DNA from: Treponemataceae bacterium
GTDB taxonomy: Bacteria; Spirochaetota; Spirochaetia; Treponematales; Treponemataceae
Assembly: GCA_024697985.1 (NCBI GenBank)
Contig: JAILRX010000109.1
Coordinates: 1-5,166 of the forward strand
Direction of reading: 5' to 3'
Length of the DNA stretch: 5,166 nt
The notes beneath the pieces were generated by a model. It was not told where the DNA came from, ran no database searches, and was given only the letters and a program-made list of their open reading frames with translations. How positions within the stretch are numbered: position 1 is the first letter of the stretch; every line of letters begins with the position of its first letter. The translations under genes and the position numbers were made by a program. This document shows positions 1 to 4,578 of the stretch, piece after piece.

Positions 1-829
1 TCTTGAAACTTTGGGAAATCCAAACTCGGATATTCCTGATATCGATGCGATTGCCCAAATTGCACACAAGCACGGACTTCCGCTCGTAATCGACAATACT
101 TTCGGAACGCCTTATCTTATCCGACCAATTGAGCACGGTGCAGATATCGTAGTTCATTCTGCAACAAAGTTTTTGGGCGGACACGGAACGACTCTTGGCG
201 GTATTATAGTTGAAAGCGGAAAATTCAACTGGAAGGCAAGCGGAAATTATCCTAACATCGCTTCTCCTAACCCAAGCTATCATGGAGTTTCGTTCTATGA
301 TGCCGTAGGACCAGCTGCTTTCGTAACGTACATCCGAGCAATTTTGCTCCGCGATACGGGTGCAACGATTTCACCTTTCAATGCCTTCCTTCTTTTGCAG
401 GGCGTCGAAACTCTTTCGCTTCGTCTTGACCGACATGCCGAAAATACAAAAAAAGTCGTTGAGTTCTTGAGCAAGCATCCGCAAGTACAGAAAGTGAACC
501 ATCCGTCGCTTCCTGACCATCCGGATCATGCCTTGTATCAGAAATATTTCCCGAACGGAGGCGCTTCAATTTTCACCTTCGAAATCAAGGGAGGAAAAGA
601 TGCTGCCTGGAAATTTATCGATAATCTGAAGATTTTCAGTTTGCTTGCAAACGTTGCTGATGTTAAATCTCTCGTAATTCATCCGGCTTCAACAACTCAC
701 AGCCAGTTGAACGACGAGGAACTTGCCGATCAGGGAATCACACAAAGCACGATTCGTCTTTCTATCGGAACGGAGCACATCGACGACATTATCGCTGACT
801 TGGAAGCTGGTTTTAAGGCTGCAAAGTAA
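1..829 (+). CDS. metY: O-acetylhomoserine sulfhydrylase (O-acetylhomoserine aminocarboxypropyltransferase), 3' part
   Basis: Cytoplasmic PLP enzyme of the Cys/Met metabolism family that joins O-acetylhomoserine with sulfide (or methanethiol) to give homocysteine (or methionine). The reading frame is already open at the left edge (complete codons from base 2), so the N-terminus lies outside; about 275 codons remain of a family length near 430. Visible landmarks are the Asp of VIDNTFGTP (codon 92-94), which contacts the PLP ring nitrogen; the Schiff-base Lys of SATKFLGGHGT (codon 167-169); and, near the end, the Arg of TIRLSIGTEHIDD (codon 755-757), which binds the substrate carboxylate. The motif SATKFLGGHGTTLGG, the following VESGKFNW and the insert around NYPNIASPNPSYHG are typical of MetY rather than cystathionine gamma-synthase or MetZ. 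The TTG at 11 is internal, not a start. No terminator follows, so it is probably co-transcribed with the binding protein gene 31 bases downstream. The function call is firm; cysteine synthase side activity is possible. Confidence 0.95.
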   Translation, partial: LETLGNPNSDIPDIDAIAQIAHKHGLPLVIDNTFGTPYLIRPIEHGADIVVHSATKFLGGHGTTLGGIIVESGKFNWKASGNYPNIASPNPSYHGVSFYDAVGPAAFVTYIRAILLRDTGATISPFNAFLLLQGVETLSLRLDRHAENTKKVVEFLSKHPQVQKVNHPSLPDHPDHALYQKYFPNGGASIFTFEIKGGKDAAWKFIDNLKIFSLLANVADVKSLVIHPASTTHSQLNDEELADQGITQSTIRLSIGTEHIDDIIADLEAGFKAAK

Positions 830-847
830 CGGATTACTAAAACAAAC

Positions 848-852
848 AGGGG
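848..852 (+). promoter_or_regulatory. Ribosome binding site of the binding protein gene
   Basis: AGGGG lies 8 bases before the ATG at 861. It supports that ATG over the upstream in-frame ATG at 723, which lies inside metY and would put about 46 unrelated residues before the signal peptide. Confidence 0.75.
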
Positions 853-860
853 TATCGAAT

Positions 861-1703
861 ATGAATATAAAAAGAATTCCTAAGATTGTATTTTTGGCGC
901 TTTTAGTTGCTATGATGATAACGAGTCCTCTTTCGGCAAAGACAAAGGCTGGTCGAACGGTTGAACAAATAAAAAAGAGCGGGACGATAAAGATTGCTGT
1001 TTTCAGCGACAAAAAACCGTTCGGTTATGTTGATGAAAACGGTTCGTATCAAGGTTATGACGTTTATTTTGGAAACAGAATTGCAAAAGACTTGGGTGTA
1101 AAGGTAAAGTATGTGCCGGTCGAAGCAGCTAGCAGAGTTGAAGTCCTTGCGACAGGAAAGGTAGATTTGGTTTTGGCAAACTTTACTGTAACTCCTGAGA
1201 GGGCTGAAAAAGTAGATTTTGCTTATCCTTATATGAAAGTCGCATTAGGTATCGTTTCTCCGAAAAGTGCGCTTGTGACGGATCCAAGTCAGCTTAATGG
1301 AAAAACTCTGATTATTGCAAAAGGTACGACGGCTGAAAGCTATTTTTCAAAAAATTATCCAGCTATCAAGCTTTTGAAGTTTGATCAGTACTCGGAAGCC
1401 TACAATGCGCTTTTGGATGGTCGTGGAGACGGTCTTTCGACTGACAATACTGAAGTTTTGGCTTGGGCAATCGAAAATCCTGACTTTGCAGTGGGAGCAG
1501 GTGCCGATTCTATCGGAAGTTTGGATGCAATTGCTCCTGCCGTTCAGAAGGGGAATAAAGACTTGCTGGATTGGCTGAATAATGAGATTGTCCAGCTAGG
1601 AAAGGAACAGTTTTTCCATGCAGATTATGAGGCAACGCTTCGAAGCGTTTACGGAAAAGATTCCGATGCCGACAGTCTTGTAGTTGAAGGCGGAAAGCTT
1701 TAA
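861..1703 (+). CDS. Periplasmic amino acid (probably cysteine) binding protein of an ABC transporter
   Basis: Captures its substrate in the periplasm and delivers it to the permeases encoded downstream. It has 280 residues in the family-3 solute-binding fold. Residues 1-26 form a Sec signal peptide: basic start MNIKR, hydrophobic core, and likely cleavage after PLSA. No Cys occurs in the protein, so it is not a lipoprotein. Typical elements are GTIKIAVFSDKKPFGYVDE (41-59), GYDVYFGNRIAKDLG (65-79), NFTVTPERAEKVDF (107-120) with Arg114 as the likely substrate carboxylate ligand, KGTTAESYF (154-162), and STDN (193-196) with Asp195 as the likely amino-group ligand. From memory, these blocks, the stretch LGKEQFFHADYEATL and the tail VVEGGKL closely match Campylobacter CjaA, whose structure was solved with cysteine. 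Together with the sulfur-gene neighbours this points to cysteine; glutamine or another polar amino acid is the alternative. It probably shares a transcript with metY; a terminator follows at once. Confidence 0.9.
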   Translation: MNIKRIPKIVFLALLVAMMITSPLSAKTKAGRTVEQIKKSGTIKIAVFSDKKPFGYVDENGSYQGYDVYFGNRIAKDLGVKVKYVPVEAASRVEVLATGKVDLVLANFTVTPERAEKVDFAYPYMKVALGIVSPKSALVTDPSQLNGKTLIIAKGTTAESYFSKNYPAIKLLKFDQYSEAYNALLDGRGDGLSTDNTEVLAWAIENPDFAVGAGADSIGSLDAIAPAVQKGNKDLLDWLNNEIVQLGKEQFFHADYEATLRSVYGKDSDADSLVVEGGKL

Positions 1704-1717
1704 GCAATTGACTATGT

Positions 1718-1759
1718 CGCCGTGCGCAAGGATTTGTCTTGTCGCGCGGCGTTTTTTTT
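1718..1759 (+). terminator. Intrinsic terminator between binding protein and permease genes
   Basis: The arms are 1718-1730 (CGCCGTGCGCAAG) and 1738-1751 (CTTGTCGCGCGGCG). They pair over 13 bp with one G-U pair and one bulged T, close a 7-base loop (1731-1737), and are followed directly by eight T (1752-1759). It starts 14 bases after the binding protein stop codon and ends 16 bases before the permease start. Because the downstream genes need the same transcript, or a promoter I cannot see, it probably terminates only partly and gives more binding protein than membrane parts. Confidence 0.92.
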
Positions 1760-1763
1760 GAGG
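1760..1763 (+). promoter_or_regulatory. Ribosome binding site of the first permease gene
   Basis: GAGG directly follows the terminator T-tract and lies 12 bases before the ATG at 1776 (GAGGCG leaves 10). It favours ATG 1776 over the in-frame GTG at 1722, which sits inside the terminator stem and has no Shine-Dalgarno sequence. The ATG at 1768 is out of frame. Confidence 0.6.
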
Positions 1764-1775
1764 CGAAATGTTACC

Positions 1776-2435
1776 ATGGATTTTGAGTTCATAAAGCGAG
1801 TTATTCCGTTGTATTTGGAAGCTGGATTTCTAACTCTTCGGATTGGCTTTTTGGGAATATTTTTTTCTTTTCTTCTGGGGATTTTCTGTGCTATCGCTCG
1901 TTATTGCAAGGTTCCTGTCTTGAATGCCGTAGTCCGCGTTTACACCGAAATTTCAAGGAATACTCCGCTTCTTATCCAACTGTTTTTTTTATATTTTGCG
2001 CTTCCCAAACTTGGGCTTCGTTTGAGCGGAACTCAGTGTGGCGTGATAGGTCTTACGTTTTTGGGAGGTTCTTATATGGCTGAAACTTTTAGAAGTGCTC
2101 TTGAAACTGTAGGTAAAAATCAGGTTGAAAGCGGGATGTGCGTAGGCCTGAATAGATGGCAACTCGTAAAATATGTGGTAATTCCTCAAGCGGCAAGCGT
2201 TTCGGTTCCGGGCATTGTTGCGAACATTATTTTTTTGCTGAAGGAAACTTCGGTTTTCAGTGCAGTGGCCCTTGCAGATTTGATGTTTGTTGCAAAAGAC
2301 TTAATCGGTCTTTATTACAAAACTGAAGAAGCTCTTTTTCTTTTAGTGATTGCATATTTTATCATCTTGCTCCCGATTTCGGTGGCTTCTCATTTTATTG
2401 AAAAAAGGATTCGCTATGGGCAATTCGGTAATTGA
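1776..2435 (+). CDS. Amino acid ABC transporter permease, first subunit
   Basis: Inner-membrane subunit of the HisM/GlnP family of polar amino acid permeases, 219 residues, the usual length. An N-terminal hydrophobic helix (about 18-41) is followed by TEISRNTPLLIQLFFLYFALP (57-77), the family's usual R-x-TPLL-x-Q signature. Further hydrophobic segments lie at about 88-105, 146-170 and 184-206. The cytoplasmic EAA loop, which docks onto the ATPase, is visible at about 102-139 (AETFRSALETV, then ESGMCVGLNRWQL and VIPQA). Its transcript has to read through the terminator just upstream. Its end overlaps the next permease by 20 bases, which suggests translational coupling and a heterodimeric membrane channel. 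The substrate cannot be read from this protein; cysteine is inferred from the binding protein and the neighbours. Confidence 0.92.
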   Translation: MDFEFIKRVIPLYLEAGFLTLRIGFLGIFFSFLLGIFCAIARYCKVPVLNAVVRVYTEISRNTPLLIQLFFLYFALPKLGLRLSGTQCGVIGLTFLGGSYMAETFRSALETVGKNQVESGMCVGLNRWQLVKYVVIPQAASVSVPGIVANIIFLLKETSVFSAVALADLMFVAKDLIGLYYKTEEALFLLVIAYFIILLPISVASHFIEKRIRYGQFGN

Positions 2436-3117
2436 CGCACTTTATACTTCAATCGGAGTCCTTTTCAAAGGACGGAATTTCATCAGGCTTTTGGGTGGGC
2501 TTTGGACAACTATTTGGATTGCAGCTGTTTCCGTTGTTCTTTCAATCATTCTTGGCTTTCTGTTTGGGCTTTTGATGTCCAGAAAAAATCGGTTCGTAAG
2601 GATTATCAGCTACGCCTATCTTGAATTCATGAGAATAATGCCACAGCTGGTCCTTCTTTTTTTGGCATATTTTGGAATTACACATTCTTTTGGCATTTCA
2701 ATCTCGGGAGAAAGTGCGTCCATCATTGTGTTTACGATGTGGGGATTGGCTGAAATGGGAGATTTGGTTCGAAGTTCTTTGCAGTCGATTCCTCATCATC
2801 AGTATGAAAGTGGCAGGGCCTTAGGTCTGACGGAAAGGCAGATTTTCATTTATATAATAATTCCCCAGACGATAAAAAGGCTCGTTCCATTGAGCATGAA
2901 TTTGATTACGAGAATGATAAAAACGACGTCTCTTGTTGTTTTTGTTGGGGTGATTGAAGTTGTCAAGGTTGGGCAGCAAATTATCGAGGCGAACCGACTT
3001 ACGGTTCCTTCAGCTTCAATTGCAATTTATGGCGTAATTTTTATGATGTATTTTTTTGTATGTTGGCCTCTTTCGCTTATGGCGGATAGAATCGAGAAAA
3101 AACAAAGAGGTGAGTAA
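2416..3117 (+). CDS. Amino acid ABC transporter permease, second subunit
   Basis: Second inner-membrane subunit of the same HisM/GlnP family, 233 residues. I chose the ATG at 2416 because AAGGA (2405-2409) lies 6 bases upstream and the product then begins a normal N-terminus; the frame stays open further upstream only because it lies within the first permease gene. Hydrophobic segments lie at about 30-54, 66-88, 101-112, 168-185 and 202-222. YLEFMRIMPQLVLLFLAYFGI (68-88) corresponds to the R-x-TP-x-LVQ region of relatives, but with MPQLVL in place of TPLLVQ. The EAA loop runs about 113-151 (EMGDLVRSSLQSI, ESGRALGLTERQIF, IIPQ). It starts inside the first permease gene, so translation is probably coupled, and ends 3 bases before the ATPase start. 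The two permeases differ clearly in sequence, which fits a heterodimer. Confidence 0.92.
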   Translation: MGNSVIDALYTSIGVLFKGRNFIRLLGGLWTTIWIAAVSVVLSIILGFLFGLLMSRKNRFVRIISYAYLEFMRIMPQLVLLFLAYFGITHSFGISISGESASIIVFTMWGLAEMGDLVRSSLQSIPHHQYESGRALGLTERQIFIYIIIPQTIKRLVPLSMNLITRMIKTTSLVVFVGVIEVVKVGQQIIEANRLTVPSASIAIYGVIFMMYFFVCWPLSLMADRIEKKQRGE

Positions 3118-3120
3118 GTT

Positions 3121-3885
3121 ATGGCTCTTTTGCAGATAAAAAATCTTGAAAAATCATACGGTGATTCTCAGATAATTCTGAAAGGCGTAAGTCTTGATGT
3201 TGAAAAGGGGGAAGTTGTTGTGATTTTAGGACCATCTGGTTGTGGAAAGTCAACGCTTCTTCGGTGCATAAATGGACTTGAAATGATTCAGTCAGGGGAA
3301 ATTCTTTTAGACGGGGAAATCGTCAGTAACCGAAAAAAAGATATGCATCTTATAAGACAGAGAATCGGAATGGTTTTTCAAAGTTATGATCTTTTTCCGA
3401 ATATGACGGTTCTGAAAAATATTCTTTTGGGGCCTGTGAAAGCGAAAAAACAAGACAAGAGAGAGGTTACTATTCAGGCGGAAAAACTTCTTGCAAAGGT
3501 AGGGCTTTCAGATAAAAAAAATGTGTATCCGAGGGAACTTTCCGGTGGACAAAAACAGAGGGTAGCGATTGTCAGGGCTCTTTGCATGAATCCTGAGATT
3601 CTTTTGTTTGATGAAGTTACGGCTTCTCTTGATCCTGAAATGGTGCGAGAGGTTTTGGATGTGATGATGGACCTTGCAAAAGAAGGTCGGACGATGCTTA
3701 TCGTGACTCACCAGATGGAATTTGCACGTGCCGTTGCTGACCGCATCGTTTTTATGGACGAGGGAGTCATTGTCGAAGAAAATAATCCTGAAGATTTTTT
3801 TACGAATCCAAAGACGGATCGAGCGAAAAGATTTTTGGAAGCGTTCCGCTTTGAAAAACGGATGAGTTATGCTGAAGGAATATAA
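3121..3885 (+). CDS. Amino acid ABC transporter ATP-binding protein
   Basis: Cytoplasmic ATPase of the GlnQ/HisP type that powers import through the two permeases; 254 residues, close to the family norm. In order: Walker A GPSGCGKST (37-45), Q-loop Gln87 in VFQSYDLFPNMTV, ABC signature LSGGQ (140-144) followed by KQRVAIVRAL, Walker B ILLFDE (160-165) with catalytic Glu165, D-loop SLD (169-171), and switch His197 in VTHQMEFA. All catalytic residues are intact. The segment after Walker B reads VTASLDP rather than the commoner PTSALDP; this variant conserves the D-loop Asp and looks harmless. The start is supported by AGAGGTGA (3106-3113), a nearly ideal Shine-Dalgarno, 7 bases before the ATG. 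The gene lies 3 bases behind the second permease and 24 bases before the regulator gene, so all belong to one transcript. Confidence 0.95.
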   Translation: MALLQIKNLEKSYGDSQIILKGVSLDVEKGEVVVILGPSGCGKSTLLRCINGLEMIQSGEILLDGEIVSNRKKDMHLIRQRIGMVFQSYDLFPNMTVLKNILLGPVKAKKQDKREVTIQAEKLLAKVGLSDKKNVYPRELSGGQKQRVAIVRALCMNPEILLFDEVTASLDPEMVREVLDVMMDLAKEGRTMLIVTHQMEFARAVADRIVFMDEGVIVEENNPEDFFTNPKTDRAKRFLEAFRFEKRMSYAEGI

Positions 3886-3894
3886 ATATTAGTT

Positions 3895-3900
3895 GAGGGG
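3895..3900 (+). promoter_or_regulatory. Ribosome binding site of the Rrf2 regulator gene
   Basis: GAGGGG lies 9 bases before the ATG at 3910. A closer ATG at 3905 is out of frame, so the site supports 3910. Confidence 0.7.
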
Positions 3901-3909
3901 ATTGATGCA

Positions 3910-4335
3910 ATGCTTAAAATTTCTACACGTGGCCAGTATGCGCTCTTAATAATGACTGATTTGGCAGAATGTGATCCTGAAAAATTTGTTTCGCTGAAAC
4001 TTTTGTCTCATCGCCATAATTTATCTGTGAAATATCTTGAGCAGATTTTGAGTTTGCTTAGTAAAGATGGGCTGGTCGTTGGTCTTAGAGGTAATAACGG
4101 CGGTTACAAATTAGTAAAAGGTGCTGATAAATATACTGTGGCTGAAATACTGAAAGTAACAGAAGGAGATCTTGCTCCTAGGAGCACTGCGGAAAGCAAT
4201 GCTGTGAGTAATGTTGGCAATAATGCTTTTTGGGAAGATTTTGAAAAAGTCATATCGGATTTTTTGGAAAGCGTAACTTTGGAAAAACTTGTCGAGAAAA
4301 ATCGAGAATTTAACGGATTTGATTATTGCATATAA
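3910..4335 (+). CDS. Rrf2-family transcriptional regulator, CymR-like
   Basis: Small DNA-binding protein of 141 residues. The N-terminus LKISTRGQYALLIMTDLAE is the Rrf2 hallmark. The winged helix-turn-helix covers about 26-70: SLKLLSHRHNLSVKYLEQIL holds the helices and GLRGNNGGYKL the wing. A dimerisation helix follows (about 106-130: FWEDFEKVISDFLESVTLEKL). IscR and NsrR carry three clustered Cys for an iron-sulfur cluster after the wing; here that region (about 85-106) has none, and the only Cys are 21 and 140. Absence of the cluster, the segment VTEGDLAP, the W-x(n)-DFLES-TLE-L helix and the tail FDYCI recall CymR of Bacillus and Staphylococcus (tail YMFYI, from memory), the repressor of cysteine genes that works with CysK. 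It is the last gene of the transporter transcript and is followed by cysK, so a role in cysteine control and autoregulation is a sound inference. Family is firm; the CymR assignment is moderately sure. Confidence 0.9.
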   Translation: MLKISTRGQYALLIMTDLAECDPEKFVSLKLLSHRHNLSVKYLEQILSLLSKDGLVVGLRGNNGGYKLVKGADKYTVAEILKVTEGDLAPRSTAESNAVSNVGNNAFWEDFEKVISDFLESVTLEKLVEKNREFNGFDYCI

Positions 4336-4350
4336 AAAAACGTTTTTTTT
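4334..4350 (+). terminator. A7-CG-T8 palindrome after the regulator gene, possible weak terminator
   Basis: Seven A, then CG, then eight T begin inside the regulator's stop codon (4333-4335). A hairpin would have only A-U pairs around a very small loop, so it is a poor intrinsic terminator by usual rules. No better candidate is visible before the cysK promoter, so some transcripts may read into cysK. Confidence 0.3.
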
Positions 4351-4356
4351 GATTAA

Positions 4357-4375
4357 ACCTATTGATTTAGTAGGT
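4357..4375. promoter_or_regulatory. Inverted repeat over the cysK -35 box, candidate operator
   Basis: ACCTATTGATTTAGTAGGT is an imperfect palindrome: the outer five bases on each side are exact complements (ACCTA/TAGGT), and 7 of 9 paired positions match around a central T. It covers the whole -35 hexamer (4362-4367), the expected place for a repressor site. Size and symmetry suit an Rrf2 dimer. The adjacent regulator gene makes CymR-like repression the natural hypothesis. I saw no second copy in the window. Confidence 0.5.
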
Positions 4376-4390
4376 AATACGTGCTACACT
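4362..4390 (+). promoter_or_regulatory. Promoter of the leader ORF and cysK
   Basis: The -35 box TTGATT (4362-4367) and -10 box TACACT (4385-4390) each match 4 of 6 consensus bases, with the optimal 17-base spacing. TG at 4382-4383 forms an extended -10 motif (TGCTACACT). The transcript would start near 4397, giving a leader of about 180 bases before cysK. Confidence 0.65.
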
Positions 4391-4426
4391 ATATCCATAA
4401 AGACAAAGATAAAAAGGGTATTGATT

Positions 4427-4561
4427 ATGGAAATTGTTTTTAGGAATTTTTTTGAAAAACTTGTAAGGGAAAATTTCAGGCGAGATTCGTGTTGTCTTTT
4501 TCTTTTGGAATATTGTAAATCCTTTTCATCTTTGTTAAAAATGAAGACAATAAAAAATTAA
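4427..4561 (+). CDS. Small leader ORF with tandem Cys codons upstream of cysK (44 codons)
   Basis: I do not recognise this product. The ATG at 4427 has a good Shine-Dalgarno (AAAGGG, 4413-4418, 8 bases away) and lies about 30 bases behind the predicted transcription start. The stop at 4559-4561 is 17 bases before cysK. The 44-residue peptide is basic and rich in Phe and Leu. It contains the block RRDSCCLFLLEYCKSF, with Cys at 22, 23 and 30; Cys codons 22 and 23 are adjacent TGT (4490-4495). Its place between the cysK promoter and cysK, plus the Cys cluster, suggests a regulatory leader peptide whose translation reports charged tRNA-Cys, as polycysteine leader ORFs do in mycobacteria. It could also be a chance ORF in an AT-rich leader; the ribosome site and position argue against chance but do not exclude it. 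Confidence 0.5.
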   Translation: MEIVFRNFFEKLVRENFRRDSCCLFLLEYCKSFSSLLKMKTIKN

Positions 4562-4576
4562 TTTATAGGAGAAAAA
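4490..4576 (+). promoter_or_regulatory. Possible competing RNA helices in the cysK leader
   Basis: Helix A pairs 4490-4499 (TGTTGTCTTT) with 4543-4552 (GAAGACAATA) over 10 bp, two of them G-U; its 5' arm begins exactly at the tandem Cys codons. Helix B pairs 4497-4507 (TTTTTCTTTTG) with 4566-4576 (TAGGAGAAAAA) and would hide the cysK Shine-Dalgarno; it is A-U rich with three G-U pairs. The helices share 4497-4499, so they exclude each other. Such pairings arise easily in T- and A-rich DNA, hence the low confidence. Confidence 0.25.
4567..4571 (+). promoter_or_regulatory. Ribosome binding site of cysK
   Basis: AGGAG lies 7 bases before the ATG at 4579, a strong site. It sits 6 to 10 bases behind the leader ORF stop codon, so a ribosome ending there would cover it; the two translation events can interfere or couple. 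Confidence 0.8.
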
Positions 4577-4578
4577 TT

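Noticed and set aside
723..860. Longer binding protein starting at ATG 723
   Set aside because: It would overlap metY by over 100 bases and place about 46 unrelated residues before a normal signal peptide; ATG 861 has a proper ribosome site.
689..1012. Minus-strand open frame of 107 codons over the metY end and the binding protein start
   Set aside because: It lies opposite two well-supported genes, has no recognisable domain, and is a frame shadow.
1722..1775. Longer first permease starting at GTG 1722
   Set aside because: The GTG lies in the terminator stem, has no ribosome site, and adds residues encoded by the hairpin and T-tract.
3851..3890. Promoter before the regulator gene (TTGAAA at 3851-3856, TATAAA at 3881-3886)
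   Set aside because: Spacing is 24 bases, far from 17, and the start point would fall almost on the ribosome site.
4289..4426. Upstream extension of the leader ORF from ATG 4289
   Set aside because: It would overlap the regulator gene and run through the A/T palindrome and the promoter; ATG 4427 has the good ribosome site.
4397..4578. T-box or SAM riboswitch in the cysK leader
   Set aside because: I see no T-box core sequence, no specifier-like stem and no terminator with a T-tract; the leader is AT-rich and largely occupied by the small ORF.
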